A DNA stretch of 64,000 nucleotides from Paenibacillus assamensis DSM 18201 (GCF_000422445.1 NZ_KE383837.1:124001-188000); one strand, 5' to 3'. Numbered from the stretch's first letter, positions 26,918 through 37,104 are shown. Notes: generated by a model from the letters alone, not told the origin. Made by a program: numbers and translations.

Positions 26918-27853
26918 TTAGAAAATACTCCAATCCCAATCCTTAGATAAGCACCGCAGCAATTGTACGCCGGCCACACTGTTCCCTTTACTGTTCAATG
27001 CAGGCCCGATGATACCGATACCCCATTTTCCAGGAACAACAGACAAGATACCTCCTGACACACCGCTTTTCGCTGGGAGTCCTACTTCAATGGCAAACTC
27101 ACCAGACGCATTATACATGCCGCAAGTAACCATAAATGACTTAGCTATTTGTATGTAGCGACGTGGAATCACTTGCTGCTTCGTTACAGGATCTACGCCA
27201 TCAGAAGCAAGCACAAGCGCCATATGAGCTAACTGCTTGCAATTTACAACGATCGAACATTGGCGGAAGTACACTTCCAACGTCTCTTCTACGTCATCTT
27301 CCAGTACACCGTTATCCTTCAAATAATACGCGATAGAACGATTGCGATGGGCCGTTTCTCGTTCAGATTCATATACAGCCTCGTTATAATCTAACCGATT
27401 ATCATGAGCCAAATGTCGAATAAATTGCAGCAATCTTTCACTCTTTTCATCTGGCCCCTCTCCATGAATAAGTGAAGCAATTACAATCGCTCCTGCATTA
27501 ATAAATGGATTAAACGGTTTACCAGGATCAACAAGCTCCAGCTTCAAAATGGAGTTAAAATCATCTCCTGTGGGCTCCATACCTACCTTCTGAAATACTG
27601 CCTTTTCTCCACTATCCATCAATGCAAGCAGCAATGAAAATACTTTCGATATGCTTTGCATCGTAAAGTGTAAATCCGTATCACCGGATTGAAAAAACTG
27701 CCCGTCTGTTCCCCATAGTGCAATGCCTAACGCATGCTGAGGAGCCGCGGCCAAGCCAGGTATATATTCAGCAACCCGTCCTTTGTAGGCTTCTTTCCGA
27801 CTTTCCTCCACCCATTCATCTAGACGCTGCTGGTAAAAGCGCTCCGTCTGCAT
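26918..27853 (-). CDS. glsA: Glutaminase
   Basis: The 311-residue enzyme belongs to the serine-dependent beta-lactamase-like glutaminase family, which converts glutamine to glutamate and ammonia. The catalytic SxxK motif is Ser67-Ile-Ser-Lys70 in FTMQSISKVFS. Other family blocks are NPFINAGAIV, EFAIEVGLPAKSGVSGGI and PALNSKGNSVAG. The length is typical. It is a single gene, probably used in nitrogen supply or acid resistance. Confidence 0.95.
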   Translation of the reverse strand: MQTERFYQQRLDEWVEESRKEAYKGRVAEYIPGLAAAPQHALGIALWGTDGQFFQSGDTDLHFTMQSISKVFSLLLALMDSGEKAVFQKVGMEPTGDDFNSILKLELVDPGKPFNPFINAGAIVIASLIHGEGPDEKSERLLQFIRHLAHDNRLDYNEAVYESERETAHRNRSIAYYLKDNGVLEDDVEETLEVYFRQCSIVVNCKQLAHMALVLASDGVDPVTKQQVIPRRYIQIAKSFMVTCGMYNASGEFAIEVGLPAKSGVSGGILSVVPGKWGIGIIGPALNSKGNSVAGVQLLRCLSKDWDWSIF

Positions 27854-27923
27854 AGCCCTCTTCCTTCCAAGATGATGTCATCGCTATGTTGCCTTATTTT
27901 AGTTACAATCATCCACGACGCAA

Positions 27924-27969
27924 AATAAAAAAGGATCTCTGAACTGTTCAACGGACAGCAGAGACCCTT
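27924..27969 (-). terminator. Terminator of the aromatic-acid-exporter-like gene
   Basis: Read on the minus strand, AAGGGTCTCTG pairs with CAGAGATCCTT and is followed by TTTTTATTTTG. It lies just past the stop at 27996. Confidence 0.85.
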
Positions 27970-27995
27970 GCCAGTAATACGATTCGGTTACCTCT

Positions 27996-29066
27996 TTAAC
28001 TATCCTTACTCTTGAACCAAGTTTTCCACCAAGAAGGAATTGGCTTGTTCGCCTGAGTCGGCTCCACATGCCCCACGAGTCGATCCAAACGACTGATTTG
28101 GAATCCATACCGATACATCGATGATGCTACAAGTGCTAAACGCTGCATACCAGCCTCTTCGTCCGAACTATGCTTGATCATATCATTTAGAAACACATCC
28201 ATCTTAAGCTGCATGTCTTCGATTTCGGTACTTTCCGGCTTTACCTTGTCCTGCAGCTTGAGAAGAACAAATTCATGTCCCTTCATTAACGCTTCCACAT
28301 GCTCATCAAAAAGCTTATCGATTGCCTCTGTCCGTGGTGACTGAAAATAATGCTCGTCGATCGATTCCAACACATCCAAGCCCGTACGAAGCGTGTGCAC
28401 GAGCTGCTTATATACAACCAGTTGACGCGTATATCGATATTTAGGCTTGTGAAGCTTCTTCGTCTCTTCCTCAAAGAGCTTATATTTATCAGTCAATGTC
28501 GATACAGCTTTCTCCAGTTCATCCTTTTCCGCCTTGAATGCTTGCTCCTTCATCTCGTCGGAAATGACGGTACGAAGCAGCAGCGATAGACGATTAAATA
28601 CAGATTGAATCTGATTGTTAAACTGCTCTTTTGGACGTGGAGGCATCACAATAATGTTAATCAGGCAAGCGCAAGCAATACCAATTAACACTTGTGAAAA
28701 TCGATCTAGGGCGAACTGCCACTCACTCGATGCTTCCATCACGGCAATAACCGTAACCAGTGTCAAACCTATCGTGTCTTCCATCTTCATCTTCAGACAA
28801 ATGACAATAACAACGATGCAAACGACCCCTATGGCAAATGGCTCATTAGAAACGATCATTCCCGCTGACAACGCCAGAATCGCCCCAAGCGTATTCGCTT
28901 GCAGCTGCTCACGGAAATGTCGCCAAGAGCGATAAATGGATGGCTGAATGGCAAAAATAGCTGCCACAGCAGCTATGACCGGAGATTGGAAATGCAATAA
29001 CTGACTAATATACAGTGCTAAGGTAACTGCTATTCCTGTCTTAAGTACGCGTGCTCCCAAATTCAC
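27996..29066 (-). CDS. Aromatic acid exporter family (FUSC/DUF939-like) membrane protein
   Basis: The 356-residue protein has about six helices in the first 140 residues, including SPVIAAVAAIFAIQPSIYRSW, typical of ArAE/FUSC-like proteins. A cytoplasmic coiled region of about 200 residues follows (EKAVSTLTDKYKLFEEETKK). Related proteins export aromatic acids, but the Bacillus-type members are uncharacterised. The start is GTG with AAGGAGG 5 bases upstream. Confidence 0.82.
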   Translation of the reverse strand: MNLGARVLKTGIAVTLALYISQLLHFQSPVIAAVAAIFAIQPSIYRSWRHFREQLQANTLGAILALSAGMIVSNEPFAIGVVCIVVIVICLKMKMEDTIGLTLVTVIAVMEASSEWQFALDRFSQVLIGIACACLINIIVMPPRPKEQFNNQIQSVFNRLSLLLRTVISDEMKEQAFKAEKDELEKAVSTLTDKYKLFEEETKKLHKPKYRYTRQLVVYKQLVHTLRTGLDVLESIDEHYFQSPRTEAIDKLFDEHVEALMKGHEFVLLKLQDKVKPESTEIEDMQLKMDVFLNDMIKHSSDEEAGMQRLALVASSMYRYGFQISRLDRLVGHVEPTQANKPIPSWWKTWFKSKDS

Positions 29067-29327
29067 AGCTACCTCCTTATTAAACGTTTCATTTGAAAAT
29101 AGATACTCACTCGTTGCCTAATTTGTTGTCTCGCTCGAAAATGATGGAACCGTACCTTATTGTATACGCCCTCTGCGCTGCAAGCAAGTAGTCAATCTGT
29201 ATGTTCTTTATTATGTGATTCAAATCGGAATCAATCATACTAGATTAGCATTACGCTGACTCAGCGCAACTTTGCAGTACGAATCTCAAAGTAATGCAGC
29301 ACTATCATTTAAAGCCTTATGGACAAC

Positions 29328-29362
29328 AATAAACCCACCTACAGCTATCAGGCGGGTTTATA
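29328..29362 (-). terminator. Terminator-like hairpin
   Basis: AAACCCGCCT and AGGTGGGTTT pair on the minus strand, followed by ATTG. It lies downstream of a short coding remnant rather than of an intact gene. Confidence 0.65.
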
Positions 29363-29411
29363 ATCATAGCATTTATTTTAGGTAAGGCAAACAAGTTAAT
29401 AAATGCGAACG

Positions 29412-29519
29412 TTATGAATAAGAAGGTTTTGCAGATGCATCAGCAAGTTTTTTACATGCAGCTGCTACTGCCTCAGTCATATTTTTCAACGCTTCATTCG
29501 ATTCCTTCTCACCACGAGT
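29412..29519 (-). pseudogene. C-terminal gene remnant
   Basis: The 35-codon open frame (GEKESNEALKNMTEAVAAAC, then KKLADASAKPSYS) has the composition of an amphipathic helical protein. It starts right after a stop codon (29520-29522) and has no start with a ribosome site. A terminator hairpin follows about 50 bases downstream. This looks like the surviving tail of a lost gene. The parent family is not recognised. Confidence 0.4.
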
Positions 29520-29535
29520 CTACTGCCCGCCTGCA

Positions 29536-29582
29536 CAAAAAAGGCTTGTCTCCGCAAATATAAACTGTAGCGAGAGCAAGCC
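29536..29582 (-). terminator. Terminator downstream of copZ
   Basis: On the minus strand, GGCTTGCTCTC pairs with GAGACAAGCC and is followed by TTTTTTG. It is about 125 bases past the copZ stop. Confidence 0.8.
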
Positions 29583-29706
29583 GCATGGAGCCCCATCCCA
29601 CTGAAAAGCAGAGTAGAGAGTCATCCGTTACTATAATAAAGCATCAATCTAAATACACAATCATCAAATTCGATACTTCCTTAAATGATATCCATTATTA
29701 TGAAAG

Positions 29707-29907
29707 TTAAACAACGTCGTATCCTTGATCTTCAATTGCTTCACGAACTTTATCCAAAGAAACAACTGATTCATCATACGTAATCGTTACTTGCTTATCT
29801 GCCAAAGAAACTTCAGCTGTCGCCTTTTCATTTGCTACTGCTTTCTCAATAGCAGCCTTGCAATGACCACAAGACATTCCTTCTACTTTCCAAGTTACTT
29901 GACTCAT
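29707..29907 (-). CDS. copZ: Copper chaperone CopZ (heavy-metal-associated domain)
   Basis: The 66-residue single HMA domain carries the metal motif GMSCGHC (Cys13 and Cys16) and the fold strands ending EDQGYDVV. It carries Cu(I) in the cytoplasm to CopA or to CsoR. GAGGAGG precedes the ATG. It follows csoR by 32 bases in one operon. No copper ATPase gene is adjacent, unlike B. subtilis copZA. Confidence 0.93.
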   Translation of the reverse strand: MSQVTWKVEGMSCGHCKAAIEKAVANEKATAEVSLADKQVTITYDESVVSLDKVREAIEDQGYDVV

Positions 29908-29939
29908 TGTGTTGTCCTCCTCAAAATAATGATTGTCGT

Positions 29940-30308
29940 CTACTTCATCAATTTATTCATGGTCGTGAGCAGCTCAGTTATCACTTCTTCTTCCCCAGCT
30001 TGAAGTCGTTCGACGACACATGATCGGATGTGACCATCTAATAATAATTTACCTACGGAATTAAGCGCTGACTGAATCGAGGCAATCTGATGCAGCACCT
30101 GATCGCAATACACGTCACGCTCAATCATAGATTTAACGCCTCGTACTTGACCTTCAATTCGATTAAGGCGATGGACAAGCTTTTGTTTCGTTTCTGCAGA
30201 ATGATGGCTCTTACGCACTCCATCTTCTTGGTGGCCAGCACACACCGTATCAGCTGAACAACACGATGTTTGATCTTCCGCTGTTTGCTCTAGGTCTTTT
30301 TCTGTCAT
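29940..30308 (-). CDS. csoR: CsoR-family copper-sensing repressor with Cys/His-rich extension
   Basis: The 122-residue helical repressor contains the CsoR ligands Cys68, His93 and Cys97 (VYCDQ and HIRSC) and the family block RLNRIEGQVRGVKSMI. The C-H-C set marks a Cu(I) sensor. An extra N-terminal segment of about 35 residues contains Cys16, Cys17, Cys23 and His26 (SCCSADTVCAGH), which is not part of the minimal fold. The frame is open to 30368; the ATG at 30308 is preferred because the upstream part overlaps the promoter, although a GTG at 30323 is possible. It is probably autoregulated by the G-rich site upstream. Confidence 0.88.
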   Translation of the reverse strand: MTEKDLEQTAEDQTSCCSADTVCAGHQEDGVRKSHHSAETKQKLVHRLNRIEGQVRGVKSMIERDVYCDQVLHQIASIQSALNSVGKLLLDGHIRSCVVERLQAGEEEVITELLTTMNKLMK

Positions 30309-30336
30309 AGCCTTCCTATTCACCACCTTTACTTGA

Positions 30337-30365
30337 ATTATATCATACCCCCCACCCCTATTCAA
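30337..30365 (-). promoter_or_regulatory. csoR-copZ promoter with G-tract operator
   Basis: On the minus strand, TTGAAT (30365-30360) and TATAAT (30342-30337) are 17 bases apart. The spacer is almost entirely AGGGGTGGGGGGTATGA. G/C-tract elements ending in TAT are typical of CsoR operators, so Cu-free CsoR would block RNA polymerase here. Confidence 0.75.
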
Positions 30366-30408
30366 CATTTAAAATGAATCAATTTCCTGTGGAGTGGTTA
30401 TTGTATAA

Positions 30409-30436
30409 TTGGGTCGCAAATAAAACCCGCTATACT
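30409..30436 (+). promoter_or_regulatory. Candidate ldh promoter
   Basis: TTGGGT and TATACT are 16 bases apart, about 55 bases before the ldh start. The segment contains the dyad GGGT/ACCC. No Rex-type TTGTGA site was found here. Confidence 0.45.
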
Positions 30437-30463
30437 TGTTATTGTTAGAGCACTATCGTTTGA

Positions 30464-31444
<981 letters not shown>

Positions 31445-31580
31445 ATAGGGCTGAGCAGATAATGAGCCTCTTCTCTTTCGACATCGTCCAGCTTCATCAT
31501 GCATAAACATGCCTATTATATGTCTATTTTTGCGATGAAGAGCGCTTTATGACTATTCTTGCGCTTTCCCGAGAAATAAT

Positions 31581-31626
31581 AAGAGCAGAGAGCCATTGTA
31601 AGGAGGCTCTCTGCTCTTTGCTTTTT
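31581..31626. terminator. Terminator between ldh and the SMP-30 family gene
   Basis: AAGAGCAGAGAGCC pairs perfectly with GGCTCTCTGCTCTT, followed on the plus strand by TGCTTTTT. It may serve both convergent genes. Confidence 0.88.
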
Positions 31627-31642
31627 AAATCCTATGTTACCC

Positions 31643-32500
31643 TTATACAAGCCCAAACAAGCGACGACAGCGGCCTGGGCGATCTGCTCGGAATCGCTCT
31701 ACATTGCCTTGATCCTGTACAGTAACATATACAGTACGACCATCTTCTCCACCGAACGTTACATTCGTTGGATTTTTGCCATGCAGCTGAATTTCTTCAA
31801 TCAACACACCGGATGGATTGAGGATGGCAATTGTACCTTTTCCATAGCGTGCAACGTACAAGTTTCCATCGATGTCGCAGCGCATGCCATCTAGTCCAAA
31901 ATCACTGAATTGAGCAAACAAGCGCTTGTTAGAAATCGAACCATCTGCCGCTAAGTCATAGGCCCAAATACAGCGTTGAACAGATTCATTTACGTACAGC
32001 ACATTTTCTTGCGGACCAACTTCTATTCCATTCGTCGTCCCCATGCCTGCTTCCAACAAGGTAACCTGACCATGCGGCATAATGCGCCACAGCTGACCAG
32101 TGTTATCCGCCCATTTTGGGTCACTTGCAAAGATAATATCATGCGCGGTAATACAAATATCATTCGGTTGATTCATACGTGGTTCATGCGCAAATACAGA
32201 TAGTTTCTGAAATGCAAAATCATAAAGAAGTATGTTGTGCTTCGTGTAGTCCGCCATCAGCATCCGTCCATCTCGGGTGAAACGAATACCGTTCGCGATA
32301 CTCCCATTCGGCAATTCTAGGAAGATAGAACTTGAGCCGTCAGGCGTAACACGCCCGATCGTCCCTTCACGAGCATAATTAACCGCGTATAGATTGCCTT
32401 GTCTGTCACAAGCTGGACCCTCAATACCACCTGTGAACCCATGTGCTGGAGTCCACACTTCACTCTTACGTGTCGTTACTGACGCTTCGTTTCCGTTCAT
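31643..32500 (-). CDS. SMP-30/gluconolactonase-like beta-propeller protein
   Basis: The 285-residue protein has the six-bladed propeller pattern of SMP-30/gluconolactonase/LRE-like proteins: EGPACDRQGNLYAVNY, ANGIRFTRDGRMLMADY, NQPNDICIT, TNGIEVGPQENVLYVNES and LDGMRCDIDGNLYVARY. The acidic and Asn metal ligands of the family are present. It probably hydrolyses a lactone. The ATG at 32500 follows GGAGAGG; the ATG at 32509 directly abuts that site. The gene ends near the ldh terminator and lies downstream of pncB. Confidence 0.85.
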   Translation of the reverse strand: MNGNEASVTTRKSEVWTPAHGFTGGIEGPACDRQGNLYAVNYAREGTIGRVTPDGSSSIFLELPNGSIANGIRFTRDGRMLMADYTKHNILLYDFAFQKLSVFAHEPRMNQPNDICITAHDIIFASDPKWADNTGQLWRIMPHGQVTLLEAGMGTTNGIEVGPQENVLYVNESVQRCIWAYDLAADGSISNKRLFAQFSDFGLDGMRCDIDGNLYVARYGKGTIAILNPSGVLIEEIQLHGKNPTNVTFGGEDGRTVYVTVQDQGNVERFRADRPGRCRRLFGLV

Positions 32501-32524
32501 CCTTCCCATCCTCTCTCCAATTAG

Positions 32525-34000
32525 CTATTCTTCTTGTCGCATCAATCGAAGCTTTTCCTTTTCCTGCACATACATTTCTATCATATCTCGTTTCAGCTGC
32601 CAAGCCTTCGTGCTGTAGTCAACATGAAATGGCTCAGGATTCTTTTTGCGCAAATGCTCCGGCCAGAACAGATTGATCTGCTGCTCATGATAGGCACGAA
32701 TCTCCTCTAGCAGTGGACGTTCATACACAAGTTGTCCCGAGCGATAAATCGGCTTCAGCAGCTTTTCCGCCTCATATTGATCCACATATTTATGAATATA
32801 TGGATGAAGCGGATCAAACAACTTCAGCTTCTGCTTACGCTCTACGTCTGACTCTGATGCCAAACACACATAATCTGCAATCGCTTTTTGCTTCTTCGGA
32901 TGAATAATACGGTATACATCCTTTTTCCCCGGAGCAGTAACCTTTTCAGGATTAGCAGAAATTTTGATCGTCGGCTCTAGTCGTCCATTAATCTCACGCG
33001 CCACAAGCTTGTACACGCCACCTAAAGAAGGCTGATCAGCTGCTGTAATCAACTGTGTACCAACGCCCCAGCTATCTACCCGAGCCCCTTGTTCCTTCAA
33101 GTCTGCAATCGTATACTCATCCAAATCATTCGAGGCAACAATACGTACATCGTACAAGCCAGCCTCGTCTAACATTTTACGTGCTTCGATCGACAAATAT
33201 GCCAAATCTCCACTATCTAATCGAATTCCCTGCAGCTTTTTACCTTTTTCACTCAATTGCTTCGCGATTTGGATCGCATTCGGTATACCACTGTGAAGTG
33301 TGTCATACGTATCCACCAGCAGTGTAACTTGATCAGGAAGTGCGTTCGCGAATGATTCGAAAGCTTGCTGCTCACTTGTAAAACTTTGGACCCAAGCATG
33401 CGCATGCGTACCTTTTGTAGGAATCGAGAAACGCTTGCCTGCCAACATGTTCGATGTCGCATGAAAACCAGCTATATAAGCTGCTCTAGCTCCCCATAAG
33501 GACGCATCTGCCTCTTGTGCACGACGAGTTCCGAATTCCATTAAAATATCATGTTTAGCCACTCGCTTAATCCGCGAAGCTTTTGTAGCAATTAACGTTT
33601 GGAAATTCATAAAGTTAAGCAAGGCCGTCTCAATCAACTGCGTCTCAAACACACGGCCTTCCACACGTACAAGCGGCTCGTTAGCGAATACGAGTGTCCC
33701 TTCTTTTACAGCATCGATATGACCATTAAAGCGGAAATTTCTTAATTCCTCCAAAAATGCTGCATCATACTGCTCTTCCTGTTCACCCAAATAAGCAATA
33801 TCGTCATCTGTAAAACGAAGCTGCTCCATATATTCAATAATGCGCTCTAAACCAGCAAATACAGCATAGCCATTGCCAAATGGCATTTTGCGAAAGAACG
33901 CTTCAAATACCGTGTGCTGGTTATGGGTATCGTTTTTCCAATGCGCATACATCATATTGATTTGATATTTATCTGTATGTAAAGCCATTGAGTGATTCAT
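32525..34000 (-). CDS. pncB: Nicotinate phosphoribosyltransferase
   Basis: The 491-residue enzyme turns nicotinate and PRPP into nicotinate mononucleotide in NAD salvage. Family blocks include LHTDKYQINMMYAHW, FEFGTRRAQEADAS-type (EFGTRRAQEA), GTHAHAWVQSF, LLVDTYDT and GIRLDSGDLAYLS. It is the long form typical of Bacillota. The pncA gene lies 41 bases upstream on the same strand, as in B. subtilis yueJK. Confidence 0.95.
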   Translation of the reverse strand: MNHSMALHTDKYQINMMYAHWKNDTHNQHTVFEAFFRKMPFGNGYAVFAGLERIIEYMEQLRFTDDDIAYLGEQEEQYDAAFLEELRNFRFNGHIDAVKEGTLVFANEPLVRVEGRVFETQLIETALLNFMNFQTLIATKASRIKRVAKHDILMEFGTRRAQEADASLWGARAAYIAGFHATSNMLAGKRFSIPTKGTHAHAWVQSFTSEQQAFESFANALPDQVTLLVDTYDTLHSGIPNAIQIAKQLSEKGKKLQGIRLDSGDLAYLSIEARKMLDEAGLYDVRIVASNDLDEYTIADLKEQGARVDSWGVGTQLITAADQPSLGGVYKLVAREINGRLEPTIKISANPEKVTAPGKKDVYRIIHPKKQKAIADYVCLASESDVERKQKLKLFDPLHPYIHKYVDQYEAEKLLKPIYRSGQLVYERPLLEEIRAYHEQQINLFWPEHLRKKNPEPFHVDYSTKAWQLKRDMIEMYVQEKEKLRLMRQEE

Positions 34001-34041
34001 TGCGCACCACTACTCCTATCCTTTTGTGTCTATCGTCGAAG

Positions 34042-34581
34042 CTAGCTGATGGTAGTAGCACCTAGCGAATTGCGGAAATGCTCTAACGCCCATACGTGGG
34101 CTTGTCCATTGAAGGTAGCAACTGCACGTTCATGAACAACGATCTTATAACCTAAGTTATAAGCTTCAATTGCAGTATGAAGCACACAAATATCCGTACA
34201 TACTCCTGCTAAATGAACTTCCTGAATGCCTCTAGCTCTTAATCTCATATCCAAGTCTGTCCCGCAAAAGGCACTATAACGAGTTTTGTCCATCCAATAA
34301 ATGCGGTTTTTATGCTGCTCATACACATCCATAAGGCTGCCATATAAGTCTCGACCGCTTGTCCCTCTAATGTTATGAGGAGGGAATAATTGGGTCTCAG
34401 GGTGGTAAGGGTCCTGCTCATCATGGATATCGACTGCCATGACTACTTCGTCCCCTTGGGCTACAAATTGCTCTACAAGTTCTGTAATCGGCTTTTCAAT
34501 CGCAATAGCCGGCTCTCCACAAGGCAGCTTACCATCTACGAAATCTACTGTATAATCAATGACAATCAACGCTTTTGTCAT
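34042..34581 (-). CDS. pncA: Nicotinamidase
   Basis: The 179-residue isochorismatase-fold enzyme converts nicotinamide to nicotinate for the next enzyme, PncB. The catalytic triad is Asp9, Lys99 and Cys128 (GVCTDIC), with metal ligands Asp51, His53 and His60. The ATG at 34581 has GGGGAGA upstream; the frame extends 11 codons further without such a site. Adjacency to pncB strongly supports the assignment. Confidence 0.93.
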   Translation of the reverse strand: MTKALIVIDYTVDFVDGKLPCGEPAIAIEKPITELVEQFVAQGDEVVMAVDIHDEQDPYHPETQLFPPHNIRGTSGRDLYGSLMDVYEQHKNRIYWMDKTRYSAFCGTDLDMRLRARGIQEVHLAGVCTDICVLHTAIEAYNLGYKIVVHERAVATFNGQAHVWALEHFRNSLGATTIS

Positions 34582-34655
34582 GTTTCTTCTCCCCATTTCT
34601 ACATAGGCTTCCAACTTGTACAGCCATTATGACAAATATGATTAAAAAGTCAATC

Positions 34656-35135
34656 TTATTTCTTTATACCGCGGAACGTAGCCGTGCCTATTGCGCCTAC
34701 TGTACCGTCTGCTTCACGCACCTCAGCATAACAAGTTAGCGTTCGCTTGCTGCTATGCAAAACTTTTGCATGTGTCGTAATGACAGGACCTTTCAGTGGA
34801 GCAACAAAATGAATATTCAAGTTGCTCGTAACCATATTGTAGTCCGGACGCAATGCACCAGCCATCATCCCCATCGAGTTGTCCAACAGTGAAGATGACA
34901 CCCCACCATTCACAATGCCCAACATATTCATATGATGTGGTCCTACTTCCAAGCCAATAACCGTCTCTTCTTCTGTTATCGAAACAACTTTACAACCGAG
35001 AAACCCCCAAAAGGTTGACTCTGCCTTCCTTTCAAGTGCAGCCCAATCTTCATGAGATATGAACATCTCTGATCCGTTCTTTCCCTCCAACATGCTATTG
35101 TTATCGTTCTCATTCGTATAGTCTAGGTGTTCCAT
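34656..35135 (-). CDS. PaaI-like hotdog-fold thioesterase
   Basis: The 159-residue protein has the hotdog motif HMNMLGIVNGGVSSSLLDNSMGMM, close to the PaaI/YbdB-type active site, then NLNIHFVAPLKGPV. It probably hydrolyses acyl-CoA esters. The ATG at 35135 follows AAGGGGG; the frame to 35171 lacks a site. It lies between pncA and an acyl-CoA ligase gene, all on the minus strand, but separated by about 260 bases from the ligase. Confidence 0.85.
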   Translation of the reverse strand: MEHLDYTNENDNNSMLEGKNGSEMFISHEDWAALERKAESTFWGFLGCKVVSITEEETVIGLEVGPHHMNMLGIVNGGVSSSLLDNSMGMMAGALRPDYNMVTSNLNIHFVAPLKGPVITTHAKVLHSSKRTLTCYAEVREADGTVGAIGTATFRGIKK

Positions 35136-35394
35136 TCTATTATCCCCCTTGCCAAGATGACGAGCTACCAACCTATGATGATAGTTCCGTTTACAGTCAA
35201 CCGCACATTACTAACCGTAACTACAATTCAATGAACGATTGACTGCAAACACGGCTACAAATTTTTTGTTTGCTTTTAAGTAAACATTACCCTATGAAGT
35301 CCCTTGCAATCAACTTGAATGTCCACTCCTACTGTACACAGCTTCTAACCAGGCTTAAAGACCTCCATAGCATCTATACGCATGTAGATGACCG

Positions 35395-37104
35395 TCAATC
35401 CTTTGGTGGTTCAGAAGGACCCTCAGGCTGCTTCCTAGCTGCCTCTTCTGCTACTAACTGACGCCGCAGCACTTTCCCGATCATCGTTTTTGGAAGCTGC
35501 GTTCGAAACTCCACAATCCGCGGAACTTTAAAAACAGCAATTCGCTCCCGACACCATTGTTTAATCGCGTCTTCATCTACACCCGTCGCCTTGTCATCCA
35601 AGATGACAAATGCTTTTACCGTTTCTCCGCGATAGGCGTCCGGTACACCGATAACAACTGCTTCCTTAATCGATGGGTGTTCATATAACACTTCTTCAAC
35701 TTCACGAGGGTATACTTTAAATCCACTAGCATTAATCATATCTTTTTTACGATCTACGATATAGAAAAATCCCTCTTCATCCATTCTACCTAAGTCTCCC
35801 GTGTAGAACCATCCTTCTTTTAAGACAGCTGCTGTATCTTCTGGCCGTTTCCAATACCCTTTCATCACTTGTGGGCCGCGGACAACAACCTCCCCTATTT
35901 CCCCAATTTCAACTTGTTCTCCTGTATCTGAATTTACAATCATCGCATCTGTATTGGGATAAGGTATGCCAATGGAGCCTAATTTGCGATACCCCCATAT
36001 ATTATTGGCATGGCTAACAGGCGATGTCTCGGTTGATCCATACCCTTCGATAAGCCGTCCACCTGTCATTCGTTCAAACTTTTCCTGCACCTCATGCGGC
36101 AGCGGAGATGCACCACTAACACAAGCTCGAATCGTGTGCAATTGATATGATGAATGATTAGCGTCATGAATAATGGCATTGTACATCGCAGGCGCACCTG
36201 GAAATATCGTTACCTTATATTTTTCAATTTGCTGGAGCACTTGTTTCACTTCGAACCTAGGCAATAAAATAAGCCTGCCTGCGTTATAAACCGATTGATG
36301 CAGCAGCACCGTTAAACCGAACACATGGAAGCAAGGAAGCGCTGCCAAAAATACTTCTTCGCCTCGTTTAGCACGATAAAACCACTGCGAGCTTTGCACC
36401 GTGTTGGCCACCAGATTATAGTGCGTCAGCATAACGCCTTTAGCAATACCTGTCGTGCCGCCTGTATACTGAAGGATAGCGACATCTTCCTGTGCATCTA
36501 CTTCAGCGAGGACAGGCGTAGAGCTGCAAGTACGCAGCCAGCGTTTAAAGCGATAGATGTCATCACCAGTCGGTACAACGGTAGACTGACCATCTTTCTT
36601 CATTTTTAATGGGTACAATATATTTTTGGGAAATGGCAAATACTCGGCAATCGAAGCAACGATTATCGTTCTTAGAGATGTTTTTTCTCTTACTCTTGAC
36701 ACCCGCTCCATAAATAAGTCTAACGTAACAAGTACCGACGCTCCTGCATCATTCAACTGATGGGTGAGTTCCCCTTCCTTATAGAGCGGATTCGTCATTA
36801 CCGCAATTGCCCCGTAAAGGAGCGTACCGAAGTAAGCAATCATCATCTGGGGACAATTCGGAAGCATAATAGCTACACGCTCGCCCTTGCTTACCCCTAG
36901 CTGTTCCAGCCCATTTGCAAATTGATACGCCGAGCTAAGCAGTTTCTTATAGGTAAGATTGTAGCCCATAAATGAACATGCATACTGGTCAGGATGTGTT
37001 TCTGTCGCATGGACAAGCATATGCCCTGCATTTATTTGGGGATATTCATACGAGGGTGCTACTTCACTTGGGTAATGCTGCAGCCAAGGCCTTGAAACAT
37101 CCAT
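35395..37104 (-). CDS. Long-chain fatty acid-CoA ligase
   Basis: The 569-residue ANL-superfamily enzyme activates fatty acids with ATP and CoA. The P-loop motif is YTGGTTGIAKG, followed by GYGSTETSPVS, GWFYTGDLGRMDEEGFFYIVDRKKDMI and the C-terminal catalytic Lys in LPKTMIGKVLRR. It resembles LcfA/FadD. The start has GGGAGGG upstream. It probably serves fatty acid degradation or lipid recycling. No beta-oxidation genes are adjacent. Confidence 0.93.
   Translation of the reverse strand: MDVSRPWLQHYPSEVAPSYEYPQINAGHMLVHATETHPDQYACSFMGYNLTYKKLLSSAYQFANGLEQLGVSKGERVAIMLPNCPQMMIAYFGTLLYGAIAVMTNPLYKEGELTHQLNDAGASVLVTLDLFMERVSRVREKTSLRTIIVASIAEYLPFPKNILYPLKMKKDGQSTVVPTGDDIYRFKRWLRTCSSTPVLAEVDAQEDVAILQYTGGTTGIAKGVMLTHYNLVANTVQSSQWFYRAKRGEEVFLAALPCFHVFGLTVLLHQSVYNAGRLILLPRFEVKQVLQQIEKYKVTIFPGAPAMYNAIIHDANHSSYQLHTIRACVSGASPLPHEVQEKFERMTGGRLIEGYGSTETSPVSHANNIWGYRKLGSIGIPYPNTDAMIVNSDTGEQVEIGEIGEVVVRGPQVMKGYWKRPEDTAAVLKEGWFYTGDLGRMDEEGFFYIVDRKKDMINASGFKVYPREVEEVLYEHPSIKEAVVIGVPDAYRGETVKAFVILDDKATGVDEDAIKQWCRERIAVFKVPRIVEFRTQLPKTMIGKVLRRQLVAEEAARKQPEGPSEPPKD

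Larger units (their letters stand above)
29067..29706. other. Gene-poor stretch with two terminators and a coding remnant
   Basis: This 640-base stretch between the exporter gene and copZ holds no full gene. It contains a hairpin at 29328-29362, a short open frame at 29412-29519 and a strong terminator at 29536-29582, which probably ends the csoR-copZ transcript. I see nothing else definite in 29067-29327. Confidence 0.5.
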
